From the NCBI RefSeq assembly GCF_014257025.1, contig NZ_JACMSF010000007.1:183106-247105 (forward strand): a stretch of 64,000 nucleotides of DNA, read 5' to 3'. The translations under genes were made by a program, and so were the position numbers. Source of the stretch: Streptomyces cupreus. Lineage in GTDB: Bacteria > Actinomycetota > Actinomycetes > Streptomycetales > Streptomycetaceae. Position 1 is the stretch's first letter, and each line of letters begins with the position of its first letter. The notes below the pieces were generated by a model. That model made no database searches. It was given only the letters and a program-made list of their open reading frames with translations, and was not told the origin of the DNA. This document shows positions 7,931-15,600 of the stretch, one piece after another.

Positions 7931-8722
7931 ATGGCTTCGCTCGACCCGGTTCTCGACAAGGACGGCGTACGACTCACCGTCGACGACGCAGTCGCCACGG
8001 TGACGCTGACCAACCCCGACAAGCGCAACGCGCAGAGCCCCGCTCTGTGGCGCGCGCTGACCGAGGCCGGTCGGCTGCTGCCCGGATCCGTCCGGGTCGT
8101 CGTGCTGCGGGCCGAGGGCAAGTCCTTCTCGGCCGGACTCGACCGGCAGGCGTTCACGCCGGAGGGTTTCGACGGCGAGCCGTCGTTCATCGATCTGGCG
8201 CGCGGCAGCGACGCCGAGCTCGACGCGACGATCGCCGAGTACCAGGAGGCGTTCACCTGGTGGCGGCGCAGCGACCTCGTGTCGATCGCCGCTGTCCAGG
8301 GCCATGCCATCGGGGCGGGCTTCCAGCTCGCGCTCGCCTGTGATCTGCGCGTCGTCGCGGACGACGTGCAGTTCGCCATGCGCGAGACCAGCCTCGGCCT
8401 GGTTCCGGACCTGACGGGCACCCACCCCCTGGTGGGCCTCGTCGGCTATGCCCGGGCGCTGGAGATCTGCGCCACCGGGCGCTTCGTCACGGCCGAGGAG
8501 TCCGTCGCCACCGGCCTGGCGAACATCGCCGTGCCCGCGGACCAGCTCGACGACGCGGTACGCGATCTCGCCGCCGCACTGCTGGCCGCCCCCCGGGACG
8601 CGGTCATCGAGACCAAGGCACTCCTGCGCGGGGCGACCGACCGCACCTACGAGGAGCAGCGCGTCGCCGAACGCGCCGCCCAGGCACGCCGACTGCGGGA
8701 CCTGGCCGGCGTAGGCGAATAA
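7931..8722 (+). CDS. Enoyl-CoA hydratase/isomerase family protein
   Basis: 263 aa with a GGAGG ribosome site. The crotonase fold is clear: TLTNPDKRNAQSPALW near the N-terminus, the CoA-binding/oxyanion segments KSFSAGLDRQAF and GHAIGAGFQLALACDLRV, then MRETSLGLVPDLTGT. The second catalytic Glu region is modified (SLGLVPDLTGT rather than a typical Glu-Pro-rich LPGxGG), so the reaction could be hydration, isomerisation or hydrolysis. Enzymes of this group act in fatty-acid oxidation. No other beta-oxidation gene is adjacent. Confidence 0.85.
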   Translation: MASLDPVLDKDGVRLTVDDAVATVTLTNPDKRNAQSPALWRALTEAGRLLPGSVRVVVLRAEGKSFSAGLDRQAFTPEGFDGEPSFIDLARGSDAELDATIAEYQEAFTWWRRSDLVSIAAVQGHAIGAGFQLALACDLRVVADDVQFAMRETSLGLVPDLTGTHPLVGLVGYARALEICATGRFVTAEESVATGLANIAVPADQLDDAVRDLAAALLAAPRDAVIETKALLRGATDRTYEEQRVAERAAQARRLRDLAGVGE

Positions 8723-8734
8723 GCCCTCGAGCCC

Positions 8735-9457
8735 TCATCCGACGACGGCGGTGACCAGTACCGCCACCGTCGGGTGATCCGGCAGCGCCTTCGCGACCTT
8801 CGTGCGGACCTGCCGGGCCACGACGACGGCCCGGTGGTCCGCCTGCACCGCGATCTCGACCCGGACATGACGGGCGGGGAGCGCGGTGTCGGTGTGCCGT
8901 TCCTCGATGTGCACCGGCCGGCCGAGGCCGCCCAGCGTCCCGGTCAGCCCTGCCACGCCCGGCACCGCGAGCGCGGCCGCGGCGGCGTCGGACTCGTCGC
9001 CGTCCGAGGGCTCCCTGGCCGACGGCGCCTCCTGCGGCCGTACCGGAGCGAGTTCCGCCGCCTCGTCCAGCAGGGCCGTCACCCGTAGATCCACCTCCGT
9101 GACCTTCAGCCCCAGCAGCCGGTCCGCCGCCTCCGCCAGCGTCGTGCGCAGCCGGTCCGCCACCGTGGGCAGCGGCTCCGCCGCCGTCGCCGCGAAGTCC
9201 GCCGTCACCCGCAGCGCGCCCGGCGGCAGCGCGCTCGGCGGTGGCGGTACGACGGGCTCGTGCGCCCGCGCGGGGTCCGCGAGCGCGATCCTCAGCGCGC
9301 CGAGGCGCACCCCCGGCACGGCGTGCGCCGCGCGCCGCAACGCGACCCCGGCCGCCTCCTCCGCGATCCACGCGCCGTCCCGCGGCCCGCCCAACGGCAG
9401 CAGCCTGCCGAGCCCCAACTGCTGCCGCACCGTCCGCGCCCATCCGTCCGCCGTCAT
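8735..9457 (-). CDS. Conserved hypothetical protein beside the Asp23/Gls24 cluster
   Basis: 240 aa from the ATG after CTGGAG; an upstream in-frame start is dispensable. Ala/Arg/Val-rich and soluble. Segments such as HVRVEIAVQADHRAVVVARQ and LKVTEVDLRVTALLDE resemble the beta-strand/helix pattern of Asp23/Gls24 repeats, so it may be a divergent two-repeat member; this is a weak inference. It is divergent from the Asp23 gene at 9546 and shares its 88-bp upstream region, suggesting co-regulation. Confidence 0.65.
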   Translation of the reverse strand: MTADGWARTVRQQLGLGRLLPLGGPRDGAWIAEEAAGVALRRAAHAVPGVRLGALRIALADPARAHEPVVPPPPSALPPGALRVTADFAATAAEPLPTVADRLRTTLAEAADRLLGLKVTEVDLRVTALLDEAAELAPVRPQEAPSAREPSDGDESDAAAAALAVPGVAGLTGTLGGLGRPVHIEERHTDTALPARHVRVEIAVQADHRAVVVARQVRTKVAKALPDHPTVAVLVTAVVG

Positions 9458-9545
9458 TACTCCAGCCTGCCGCATCCCCGGGGCGCGATGGCGCAACCGC
9501 GCTTACGGTGGTCGAAGGACGACGAACCGAAAGGGACGTACGGCG

Positions 9546-10019
9546 ATGAGCGACACGACGCAGAAGCCCGAGGTCGAGCAGGAGCCGACCGTACAGACCC
9601 GTAAGGCCGTCAGGCGCGGCGGCGGTGCCCCGGCGACCCGGGGACGGACCACCATCGCCGACGGCGTGGTGGAGAAGATCGCGGGGCTCGCCGCGCGCGA
9701 CGTCGTCGGCGTGCACGCGATGGGCAGTGGGATCAGCCGCACCTTCGGCGCGGTGCGGGACCGGGTGCCCGGCGGCGCCTCGAAGTCCGTCACACGCGGG
9801 GTGAAGGCCGAGGTCGGCGAGGTGCAGACCGCGCTCGACCTGGAGATCGTCGTCGACTACGGCGTGTCCATCGCCGATGTGGCCCGGGCCGTCCGGGAGA
9901 ACGTCGTCTCCGCGGTGGAACGGATGACCGGCCTGGAAGTGGTCGAGGTCAACATCGCGGTGAGCGATGTGAAACTGCCCGAGGAGGAGGAAGAGGAGCT
10001 GGAACCCCGGATCCAGTGA
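9546..10019 (+). CDS. Asp23/Gls24 family envelope stress protein
   Basis: 157 aa; ATG preceded by AAAGGGA. After a basic N-terminus, the Asp23 domain reads GRTTIADGVVEKIAGLAARD, then VGVHAMGSGISR, LDLEIVVDYGVSIADVARAV and GLEVVEVNIAVSDV; the C-terminus is acidic (EEEEEELE). Family members coat the inner membrane face, bound to the AmaP anchor, and respond to envelope or alkaline stress. First gene of a tight five-gene run ending with an AmaP homolog. Confidence 0.9.
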   Translation: MSDTTQKPEVEQEPTVQTRKAVRRGGGAPATRGRTTIADGVVEKIAGLAARDVVGVHAMGSGISRTFGAVRDRVPGGASKSVTRGVKAEVGEVQTALDLEIVVDYGVSIADVARAVRENVVSAVERMTGLEVVEVNIAVSDVKLPEEEEEELEPRIQ

Positions 10020-10051
10020 TCCGTCCACCGCACCGCTGAGGGGAGCGCACG

Positions 10052-10240
10052 ATGAGTATGGCCGTGGTCGGCATGATCGCCGGCATGGCGCTGGGCTTCG
10101 CCGGGTACTTCGGCGGGTTCGGTGCCTTCCTGCTGGTGGCCGCCCTGGGCGCCGTCGGTTTCGTCGTCGGCCGGTTCCTGGAGGGGGATCTGGAGCTCGG
10201 CGACTTCTTCCGCACCCGCGACCGGCGCGACCGGCGGTGA
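10052..10240 (+). CDS. Small DUF2273-like membrane protein
   Basis: 62 aa; GAGGGGAGC precedes the ATG. Two hydrophobic segments (about 3-21 and 23-42) rich in Gly and Ala, then a short charged tail rich in Arg (RTRDRRDRR). Small DUF2273-type proteins are standard partners of Asp23 and AmaP. It lies 32 nt after the Asp23 gene and 5 nt before the next one. Likely a membrane component of the same complex. Confidence 0.8.
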   Translation: MSMAVVGMIAGMALGFAGYFGGFGAFLLVAALGAVGFVVGRFLEGDLELGDFFRTRDRRDRR

Positions 10241-10245
10241 CGTAG

Positions 10246-10650
10246 GTGACCGCTCAGTCCGGTGACGTCGGCAGACCCCGGGCCGTCGTGCCGCCCGGCG
10301 AACGCGGCGCCACCCGGATCGCCGACCGGGTCGTCGCGAAGATCGCCTCCCAGGCGGCCCGCGAGGCCCTCGGCCCCCTGCCCGGCGACGCGTCGCCCCC
10401 GCACGCGGGCGTCGTCGTGCTCCCCCACTCTCAACTTCGTTCGAGCGGGGGGACCCCCATCCAAACGGCCCGCGTCCGCGTCCATCTCGAACTCGGCTAC
10501 CCCACCGACATCGGCGCCCGCTGCGCTTCCGTGCGTCGTCATGTCGCCGAGCGGGTAGGCGCGTTGGTGGGCATGGAGGTGCTGGAGGTCGCCGTCCAGG
10601 TGGAGCGGCTGCACCCGGTACACGGCGCGGCACAGGGGAGGACGCGATGA
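10246..10650 (+). CDS. Second Asp23/Gls24-like protein
   Basis: 134 aa from GTG, 5 nt after the previous stop. Starts of Asp23 strands are visible (ATRIADRVVAKIASQAARE; ARVRVHLELGYPTDIGARCA; LVGMEVLEVAVQVERLH). The middle residues LPHSQLRSSGGTPI are encoded by a palindromic repeat at 10421-10458, which interrupts the domain in frame. The ATG of the next gene overlaps the stop. The insertion may alter or impair folding; otherwise it should act like the first Asp23 protein. Confidence 0.8.
   Translation: MTAQSGDVGRPRAVVPPGERGATRIADRVVAKIASQAAREALGPLPGDASPPHAGVVVLPHSQLRSSGGTPIQTARVRVHLELGYPTDIGARCASVRRHVAERVGALVGMEVLEVAVQVERLHPVHGAAQGRTR
10421..10458. repeat. Dispersed 38-bp palindromic repeat, copy inside a coding region
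   Basis: TCCCCCAC, 18 variable bases, then GGGGGGACCCCC followed by ATC. An element with the same layout and length occurs at 54226-54263. The arms can form a hairpin. It sits in frame in the second Asp23-like gene. Confidence 0.65.
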
Positions 10651-11321
10651 GCGAGCCCCAGGGCTCCGAGGGCACCACACAACGACTGCCGGTCATCGAG
10701 AAGGAGGCCGGCACACTCGACCAGAACACGTCGGCGGCGGGCTACGACCCACCGCCCGTCCTGGACGGGGAGGACGGCGCGAACGGCCGCTTCTGGTCGG
10801 CCCGCCGTGTCCCGGCCGCGATCGTCGCCCTGCTGTTCCTGGCCCTCGTCGGCCTGTTCCTCTACGACATCGCCGCTGTGCGCGCCGACCGGCCCACCAT
10901 GGCCTGGCGCCGCGAACTGGCCCGGCAGCTCGCCGAGCGCCCCCTCGACGACACCTGGGTGCTGGTCGGCGCGGGCGTGGCCGCCGCCCTCGGCCTGTGG
11001 CTGATCGTGCTGGCCGCCACCCCCGGCCTGCGCTCCCTGCTGCCGATGCGCCGTACCCACCCCGACGTACGCGGCGGACTCGACCGGGAGGCCGCCGCGC
11101 TGGTGCTGCGCGACCGCGCCATGGAGATCGCCGGAGTGCAGTCGGCCCGGGTCCGCATGGGCCGTAAGCGGGCCGACGTCCGCGCGGTCTCCCACTTCCG
11201 CGACCTGGACGACGTACGCGCCGACCTGGACGCCACACTCGCCGAAGCCATCCACGGCCTCGGCCTGTCCCGGCCGCCCGCCCTGTCGGTGCATGTACGG
11301 CGGCCCGGACGGAAGGGGTGA
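10647..11321 (+). CDS. DUF6286-type membrane protein of the Asp23 cluster
   Basis: 224 aa, ATGA overlap with the upstream gene. About 50 hydrophilic residues precede a first helix (AAIVALLFLALVGLFLYDIA), then a second (VLVGAGVAAALGLWLIVLAA); the C-terminal 110 residues form a cytoplasmic domain with RVRMGRKRADVRAVSHF, resembling the AmaP/Asp23 beta module. Found between Asp23 and AmaP genes in actinomycetes. A structural role in the envelope complex is inferred. Confidence 0.8.
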   Translation: MSEPQGSEGTTQRLPVIEKEAGTLDQNTSAAGYDPPPVLDGEDGANGRFWSARRVPAAIVALLFLALVGLFLYDIAAVRADRPTMAWRRELARQLAERPLDDTWVLVGAGVAAALGLWLIVLAATPGLRSLLPMRRTHPDVRGGLDREAAALVLRDRAMEIAGVQSARVRMGRKRADVRAVSHFRDLDDVRADLDATLAEAIHGLGLSRPPALSVHVRRPGRKG

Positions 11322-11905
11322 GCGCGGTGCTCAGGATCGTCAACCGTTTCCTGCTCGGCCTGATCGGCCTGGTCCTGGTCGTTCTCGGCGGCTCCGTGCT
11401 CGCCGTGGGCCTCGGCCTGGACCCGCCGTCCTGGTGGATCCACGACGGCAAGGGCGACGTCCTGCTCAGCGACTCCGAACGGACCCGATGGCGCGACGAG
11501 GGCTGGTGGTGGCCGACGGTCATCGCCGTGCTGGCGGTGCTGCTCCTGCTCGCCCTGTGGTGGCTGACAGCGGTCCTACGGCGTCGTCGGCTCACCGAGG
11601 TCCTGGTCGACACCGGCGACGGAGAGGGCGCGCTGCTGCGGGGCCGCGCCCTGGAGACAGTACTGACGAACGAGGCGGCGTCGATGGACGGCGTCCAACG
11701 GGCACACACCCACCTGACAGGCCGTCGCAACGCCCCCGAGACCCGCGTACGACTGCTGCTGGAACCGCATGTGGACCCGGGCACGGCCCTGACCGACCTC
11801 ACCGCCCAGGCCCTCACCCACGCGCGGGAGTCGGCGGGACTGGATGCGCTGCCGGCGGAGGTCAGGCTGAGGGCGGCCAAGCACCGTGCGGAGAGGGTCA
11901 GTTGA
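11318..11905 (+). CDS. amaP: AmaP-like membrane anchor of Asp23
   Basis: 195 aa from GTG in a GTGA overlap. Two membrane helices: FLLGLIGLVLVVLGGSVLAV near residues 8-27 and VIAVLAVLLLLALWWLTAVL near 68-87, then a cytoplasmic domain ending RLRAAKHRAERVS. AmaP tethers Asp23 to the membrane in Firmicutes, and actinobacterial homologs keep the topology. Last gene of the cluster; its stop is followed within 2 bp by the 202-bp repeat element. Confidence 0.8.
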   Translation: MSAVLRIVNRFLLGLIGLVLVVLGGSVLAVGLGLDPPSWWIHDGKGDVLLSDSERTRWRDEGWWWPTVIAVLAVLLLLALWWLTAVLRRRRLTEVLVDTGDGEGALLRGRALETVLTNEAASMDGVQRAHTHLTGRRNAPETRVRLLLEPHVDPGTALTDLTAQALTHARESAGLDALPAEVRLRAAKHRAERVS

Positions 11906-11906
11906 G

Positions 11907-12108
11907 CTAGTGCCCCGACAGGCAACGTTCGCCCCGTCGCGACGCCCGGCACGCTCCCCCACTGCCTTAAGGGCGTGGGAGGTGCCCCCACTCGCCGCAC
12001 CGGGCACAAGCCCAAGTACATCCAGTACGAGGGCTTGCACCCGGCACGCCGAGAGTACGCACCGGACGCCGCTCCTTGACGGGCAAACGTTGCCTGCCGA
12101 GGCACTAG
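11907..12108. mobile_element. 202-bp MITE-like element with terminal inverted repeats
   Basis: Both ends begin CTAGTGCC and continue through GGCAACGTT about 19 bases in, giving roughly 31-bp terminal inverted repeats with a few mismatches and one indel. Two nested inverted repeats lie inside (CCGGGCACAAGCCC against GGGCTTGCACCCGG; CTCCCCCAC against GTGGGAG). It has no credible ORF and fits exactly between two convergent genes, with its right CTAG overlapping the SDR stop codon. It could act as a bidirectional terminator. Confidence 0.65.
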
Positions 12109-12860
12109 AACCCGTGCCGCAGGCCGCCGTCCACCGGCACCATGATTCCGGTCAGATAGGAAGCCGCCGGAGACAGCAGGAACGCGCCGGTCCGGCCGAA
12201 CTCCTCCGGCGCGCCGTAGCGTCGCAGCGGGATCCGCGCCTCGCTGGCCGCCCGAGTCGCCTCCGGGTCCGCGGACATGCCGTCCAGCTCGCGCACCCGG
12301 TCCGTGTCGATGCGTCCCGGCAGCAGGCCCACGACCCGGATCCCGCGCGGGCCCAGCTCGTCCGCGAGGGACTTGGCGAACCCGGCGAGCCCGGGACGCA
12401 GGCCGTTCGAGATCGTCAGACCCGGAATCGGCTCGTGCACGGACCCGGACAGCACGAACCCGATGACACCGCCGGGCTCCAGTTCCGCCGCGGCCGCCCG
12501 CGCGAGCCGTACCGCGCCCAGGAACACCGACTCGAACGCCGCCTGCCACTGCTCGTCGGTGTTGTCGGCGACGAAGCCGGGCGCCGGGCCGCCGACGCTC
12601 ACGAGCACGCCGTCGAAGCCGCCGAAGTGCTCGCGCGCGGCGGCGATCAGCCGTGTCGGCGTCTCGGGATCGGCGTTGCCCGCGGCGACCCCGACCGCGT
12701 TCGGGCCCAGCGCGGACGCGGCCTCGGCGACCGTCTTCTCGTCCCGCCCCGAAATGATCACCTTCGCGCCCTCGGCGACGAGCTCACGCGCGGTGGCGTT
12801 ACCAAGACCACGCGTCGCTCCGGTGACGACGTACACCCGGTCCTTCAGTCCAAGATCCAT
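12105..12860 (-). CDS. Short-chain dehydrogenase/reductase (SDR)
   Basis: 251 aa. Cofactor motif TGATRGLGNA (Rossmann, NADP-type Arg), VSVGGPAP in place of the usual NAG, and PVDGGLRHGF at the end. The catalytic Ser lies in GFVLSGSVHEP, but Tyr-x3-Lys is not evident (SNGLRPGLAGFAKSL keeps Lys but has no Tyr at the expected place), so this may be an atypical or inactive SDR. It follows the GH15 gene by 5 bp on the same strand, implying one transcript. Substrate unknown. Confidence 0.85.
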   Translation of the reverse strand: MDLGLKDRVYVVTGATRGLGNATARELVAEGAKVIISGRDEKTVAEAASALGPNAVGVAAGNADPETPTRLIAAAREHFGGFDGVLVSVGGPAPGFVADNTDEQWQAAFESVFLGAVRLARAAAAELEPGGVIGFVLSGSVHEPIPGLTISNGLRPGLAGFAKSLADELGPRGIRVVGLLPGRIDTDRVRELDGMSADPEATRAASEARIPLRRYGAPEEFGRTGAFLLSPAASYLTGIMVPVDGGLRHGF

Positions 12861-12865
12861 GGCCC

Positions 12866-14650
12866 CTATCCTGCCTCGTCCGGTCCGAACAGGGCGAGGG
12901 CGGTGTTCACCAGGCCGATATGGCTGAACGCCTGCGGGAAGTTGCCCAGCTGCCGGCCGGCGACGGGGTCGTACTCCTCGGACAGCAGCCCGACGTCGTT
13001 GCCGAGCACGACGAGCCGTTCGAACAGCTCCTCGGCCTCCTTCGTACGGCCCGTCATGTGCAGGGCGTCCGCGAGCCAGAACGAGCACACGAGGAAGGTG
13101 CCCTCGCCGCCCGGCAGCCCGTCGACGACCGTCTGCTCGGCGCTGTAGCGGTGCAGGTAGCCGCCGTGGCCCAGCTCCTCGCGGACCGCGTCGACGGTGC
13201 CGATCACCCGTCGGTCGTCCGGCGGCAGGAAACCCACGCGTGGGATCAGCAGCAGCGAGGCATCCAGCTCGCGGGAGCCGTAGTACTGGGTGAAGGTGTT
13301 CCGCTCGGGGTCGTAGCCCCGCTCGCACACCTCCCGGTGCACCGTCTCGCGCATCGCGCGCCAGGTGTCCACGTCGCCCTCCAGGTCCGGGTTCCGTTCC
13401 ACCGCGCGCACCGCGCGGTCCGCGGCCACCCACACCATCACCTTGGAGTGGACGAACTGCCTGCGGCCCCCGCGCACCTCCCAAAGACCCTCGTCGGGCT
13501 GCCGCCATGCCGTGCACAGGAAGTCCATCAGCGCGACCTGGAGGGCCCACATGTGCGGCTCGGAGGGCAGGCCCGAACTGCGGGCCAGCGACAGCGAGTC
13601 CATGACCTCGCCGTACACATCGAGCTGGAGCTGTTTCACGGCGTCGTTGCCGACTCGTACGGGGCCGGTGGCGGCGAAGCCGGGCAGCCACGGCAGCTCC
13701 ACCTCGGGCAGCCGGCGCTCGCCCGCCAGGCCGTACATGATCTGGAGGTCCGCCGGGTCGCCCGCGACCGCCCGCAGCAGCCAGTTCCGCCAGGCCTCGG
13801 CCTCCTCCTGGTAGCCGGCGGACAGCAGCGCGTCGAGGGTGAGGGTGGAGTCGCGCAGCCAGCAGTAGCGGTAGTCCCAGTTGCGCACGCCGCCCAGCTC
13901 CTCGGGGAGCGAGGTGGTGGGGGCGGCGACGATGCCGCCGGTGGGGGAGTAGGTGAGCGCCTTCAGGGTGATCAGGGAGCGGACCACGGCGTCCCGGTGC
14001 GGGCCGTCGTAGCGGCAGCGGGCCGCCCATGCCTGCCAGTCGGCGACGCTGGCACTCAGGGAGTCGTAGGGGTCGACGAGCGGGGGGCGTGGCTCGTGCG
14101 AGGGGTGCCAGGAGAGCACGAACGCCACCGACTTGCCCTCGGAGACGGTGAACTCCGAGTAGGTGCAGCGGTCCTCGCCCCAGGTGCGGACATCCGGTTC
14201 GCTGCGCAGCCACACCGAGTCCGGGCCCGCCACGGCGACCCGGTGGCCGTCGGTGCGGCGCACCCACGGGGTGATCGAGCCGTAGTCGAAGCGCAGCCGG
14301 AGCATGCTGCGGACGGTGACCTCGCCGCGCAGACCCTCGACGATCCGCACGAGGTCGGGGGCGCGGTCCCGTTGCGGCATCAGATCGGTGACGCGGACAG
14401 CCCCTTCGGCGGTCTCCCACTCGGTGTCCAGGACGAGAGTGTCCGGCCGGTAGGCGCGCCGGGCGCACCGGTCGGCGCCCGTGGGGGCGATACGCCAGTG
14501 GCCGTTCTCCTCGGCGCCCAGCAGCCGGGCGAAGCAGGCGGCGGAGTCGAACCGGGGCAGGCACAGCCAGTCGACGGATCCGTCGGTGCCGACCAGGGCG
14601 GCGGTCTGCTCGTCGCCGATGAGCGCGTAGTCCTCGATGCGGGGGTGCAC
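12866..14650 (-). CDS. GH15 glucoamylase/trehalase-like glycoside hydrolase
   Basis: About 594 aa. GTG at 14650 (reading VHPRIEDYALIGD) matches the usual family start; an upstream TTG at 14683 adds 11 residues. Motifs: VGTDGSVDWLCLPRFDSAAC near the N-terminus, GGVRNWDYRYCWLRDS in the (alpha/alpha)6 barrel, then LLSEEYDPVAGRQLGNFPQA with the second acidic residue. No signal peptide, so it is cytosolic. Homologs hydrolyse trehalose or maltodextrins. Likely co-transcribed with the SDR downstream. Confidence 0.9.
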   Translation of the reverse strand: MHPRIEDYALIGDEQTAALVGTDGSVDWLCLPRFDSAACFARLLGAEENGHWRIAPTGADRCARRAYRPDTLVLDTEWETAEGAVRVTDLMPQRDRAPDLVRIVEGLRGEVTVRSMLRLRFDYGSITPWVRRTDGHRVAVAGPDSVWLRSEPDVRTWGEDRCTYSEFTVSEGKSVAFVLSWHPSHEPRPPLVDPYDSLSASVADWQAWAARCRYDGPHRDAVVRSLITLKALTYSPTGGIVAAPTTSLPEELGGVRNWDYRYCWLRDSTLTLDALLSAGYQEEAEAWRNWLLRAVAGDPADLQIMYGLAGERRLPEVELPWLPGFAATGPVRVGNDAVKQLQLDVYGEVMDSLSLARSSGLPSEPHMWALQVALMDFLCTAWRQPDEGLWEVRGGRRQFVHSKVMVWVAADRAVRAVERNPDLEGDVDTWRAMRETVHREVCERGYDPERNTFTQYYGSRELDASLLLIPRVGFLPPDDRRVIGTVDAVREELGHGGYLHRYSAEQTVVDGLPGGEGTFLVCSFWLADALHMTGRTKEAEELFERLVVLGNDVGLLSEEYDPVAGRQLGNFPQAFSHIGLVNTALALFGPDEAG

Positions 14651-14728
14651 GGGGTGCGGGTTCCCAGGAGGACGGCGGGACAATCAGGGGTGGGGCCGGG
14701 GGAGTGACGCGTCAGAAAGGGCTTTTGG

Positions 14729-15040
14729 TCAGGGGTTGGGCCCGGGAACTGCCCCGCTCGCCGCGGACCCGGTGTCCGAGAAGATGACGCCGGGGTCCGC
14801 CGGGGCCTGGTTGAGGACCCACAGCCCGATCAGCGTGGCCAGGGCGAACACGACCATGACGAGGACCGCGAGGACCAGTCGGCGCCGGCGTTCCCGGCGC
14901 AGCCACTCACCACGCGCCGTGCGATAGGCGTCGGGCGGGGTCTGCACCCCGTCGGCGAGCGCGGCGAGCGCCTCGCGCAGCTCCCGCTCGGTGCGGTCCG
15001 GGCCCGTGCCACGCGACCCAGTCGCATCTCGGTACGTCAT
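14729..15040 (-). CDS. Single-pass membrane protein coupled to an ECF sigma gene
   Basis: 103 aa; its ATG overlaps the sigma-factor stop (ATGA). Residues 1-55 are charged and probably cytoplasmic (ERELREALAALADGVQTPPD), then one helix (LVLAVLVMVVFALATLIGLW) and about 25 external residues. The topology is that of a small anti-sigma factor, but the zinc-binding HxxxCxxC motif is absent. A regulatory role is inferred from coupling only. Confidence 0.7.
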   Translation of the reverse strand: MTYRDATGSRGTGPDRTERELREALAALADGVQTPPDAYRTARGEWLRRERRRRLVLAVLVMVVFALATLIGLWVLNQAPADPGVIFSDTGSAASGAVPGPNP

Positions 15041-15600
15041 CGCCGGGCCTCCATCGCCTGGGTCAGCGCGGCCAGGCCGCGTGCCGTATGGGTTTTGACG
15101 GATCCGCAGGAGATCCCCATGGACGCGGCGATCTCGCTCTCCTTCAGTCCGAGCCAGTGCCGCAGCACCAGCGCCTCGCGCTGCCGGGCCGGCAGCTGCT
15201 GGAGCGCGTCGATCAGGACGCGCTGGTCGTCGTGCAGGAGCGCGGTGCTCTCGGCGGAGGCGACGACCTCGTCGGCCGGCTTCTCCACATGCTTGCGGGC
15301 CACTTGGAGATGCCGTATCCGCATCCGCGTCAGATTGCACACGGTGGAGCGCAGATACGCCTCCGCCGCCTCGGTGTCCCTGAGCCGCCGCCACTTGCGG
15401 TAGATCTGGTAGTAGGCCTCGGCGACCACGTTCTCCGGGTCGTCGGCGCCGAGCAGGACGGCGAGGCGCAACATCGAGGAGTAGTGCAGCTCGAACAGGC
15501 GGGCCAGACCGGCCTCCCGTTCCAGGTCCGCCGGATCGCTCACCGCCGGGGCGAGGGCCGGTACCGAAGTACCGGTCGGGGGTCTCAGATGCTGTCTCAC
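15037..15600 (-). CDS. ECF RNA polymerase sigma factor, SigE family
   Basis: 187 aa from GTG in a GTGA overlap with the symporter gene. Region 2: LFELHYSSMLRLAVLLGADD with VVAEAYYQIYRKWRRL and AYLRSTVCNLTRMRIR; region 4: QQLPARQREALVLRHWLGLK, ESEIAASMGISCGSVKTHTA. These match the SigE-family ECF group of actinobacteria. Translational coupling to a transporter upstream and a membrane protein downstream suggests it responds to, or controls, uptake of the transported solute. Target promoters unknown. Confidence 0.9.
   Translation of the reverse strand: MRQHLRPPTGTSVPALAPAVSDPADLEREAGLARLFELHYSSMLRLAVLLGADDPENVVAEAYYQIYRKWRRLRDTEAAEAYLRSTVCNLTRMRIRHLQVARKHVEKPADEVVASAESTALLHDDQRVLIDALQQLPARQREALVLRHWLGLKESEIAASMGISCGSVKTHTARGLAALTQAMEARR

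Noticed and set aside
12105..14564. Apparent 819-residue fusion ending in an SDR
   Set aside because: Only the last 251 residues are protein-like; the rest is an alternative frame of GH15. The true SDR start is 12860.
12920..14707. 595-codon open frame on the plus strand opposite the GH15 gene
   Set aside because: Composition (Val, Gly, Arg, His rich, no motif) is that of an antisense shadow of a real gene in high-GC DNA.
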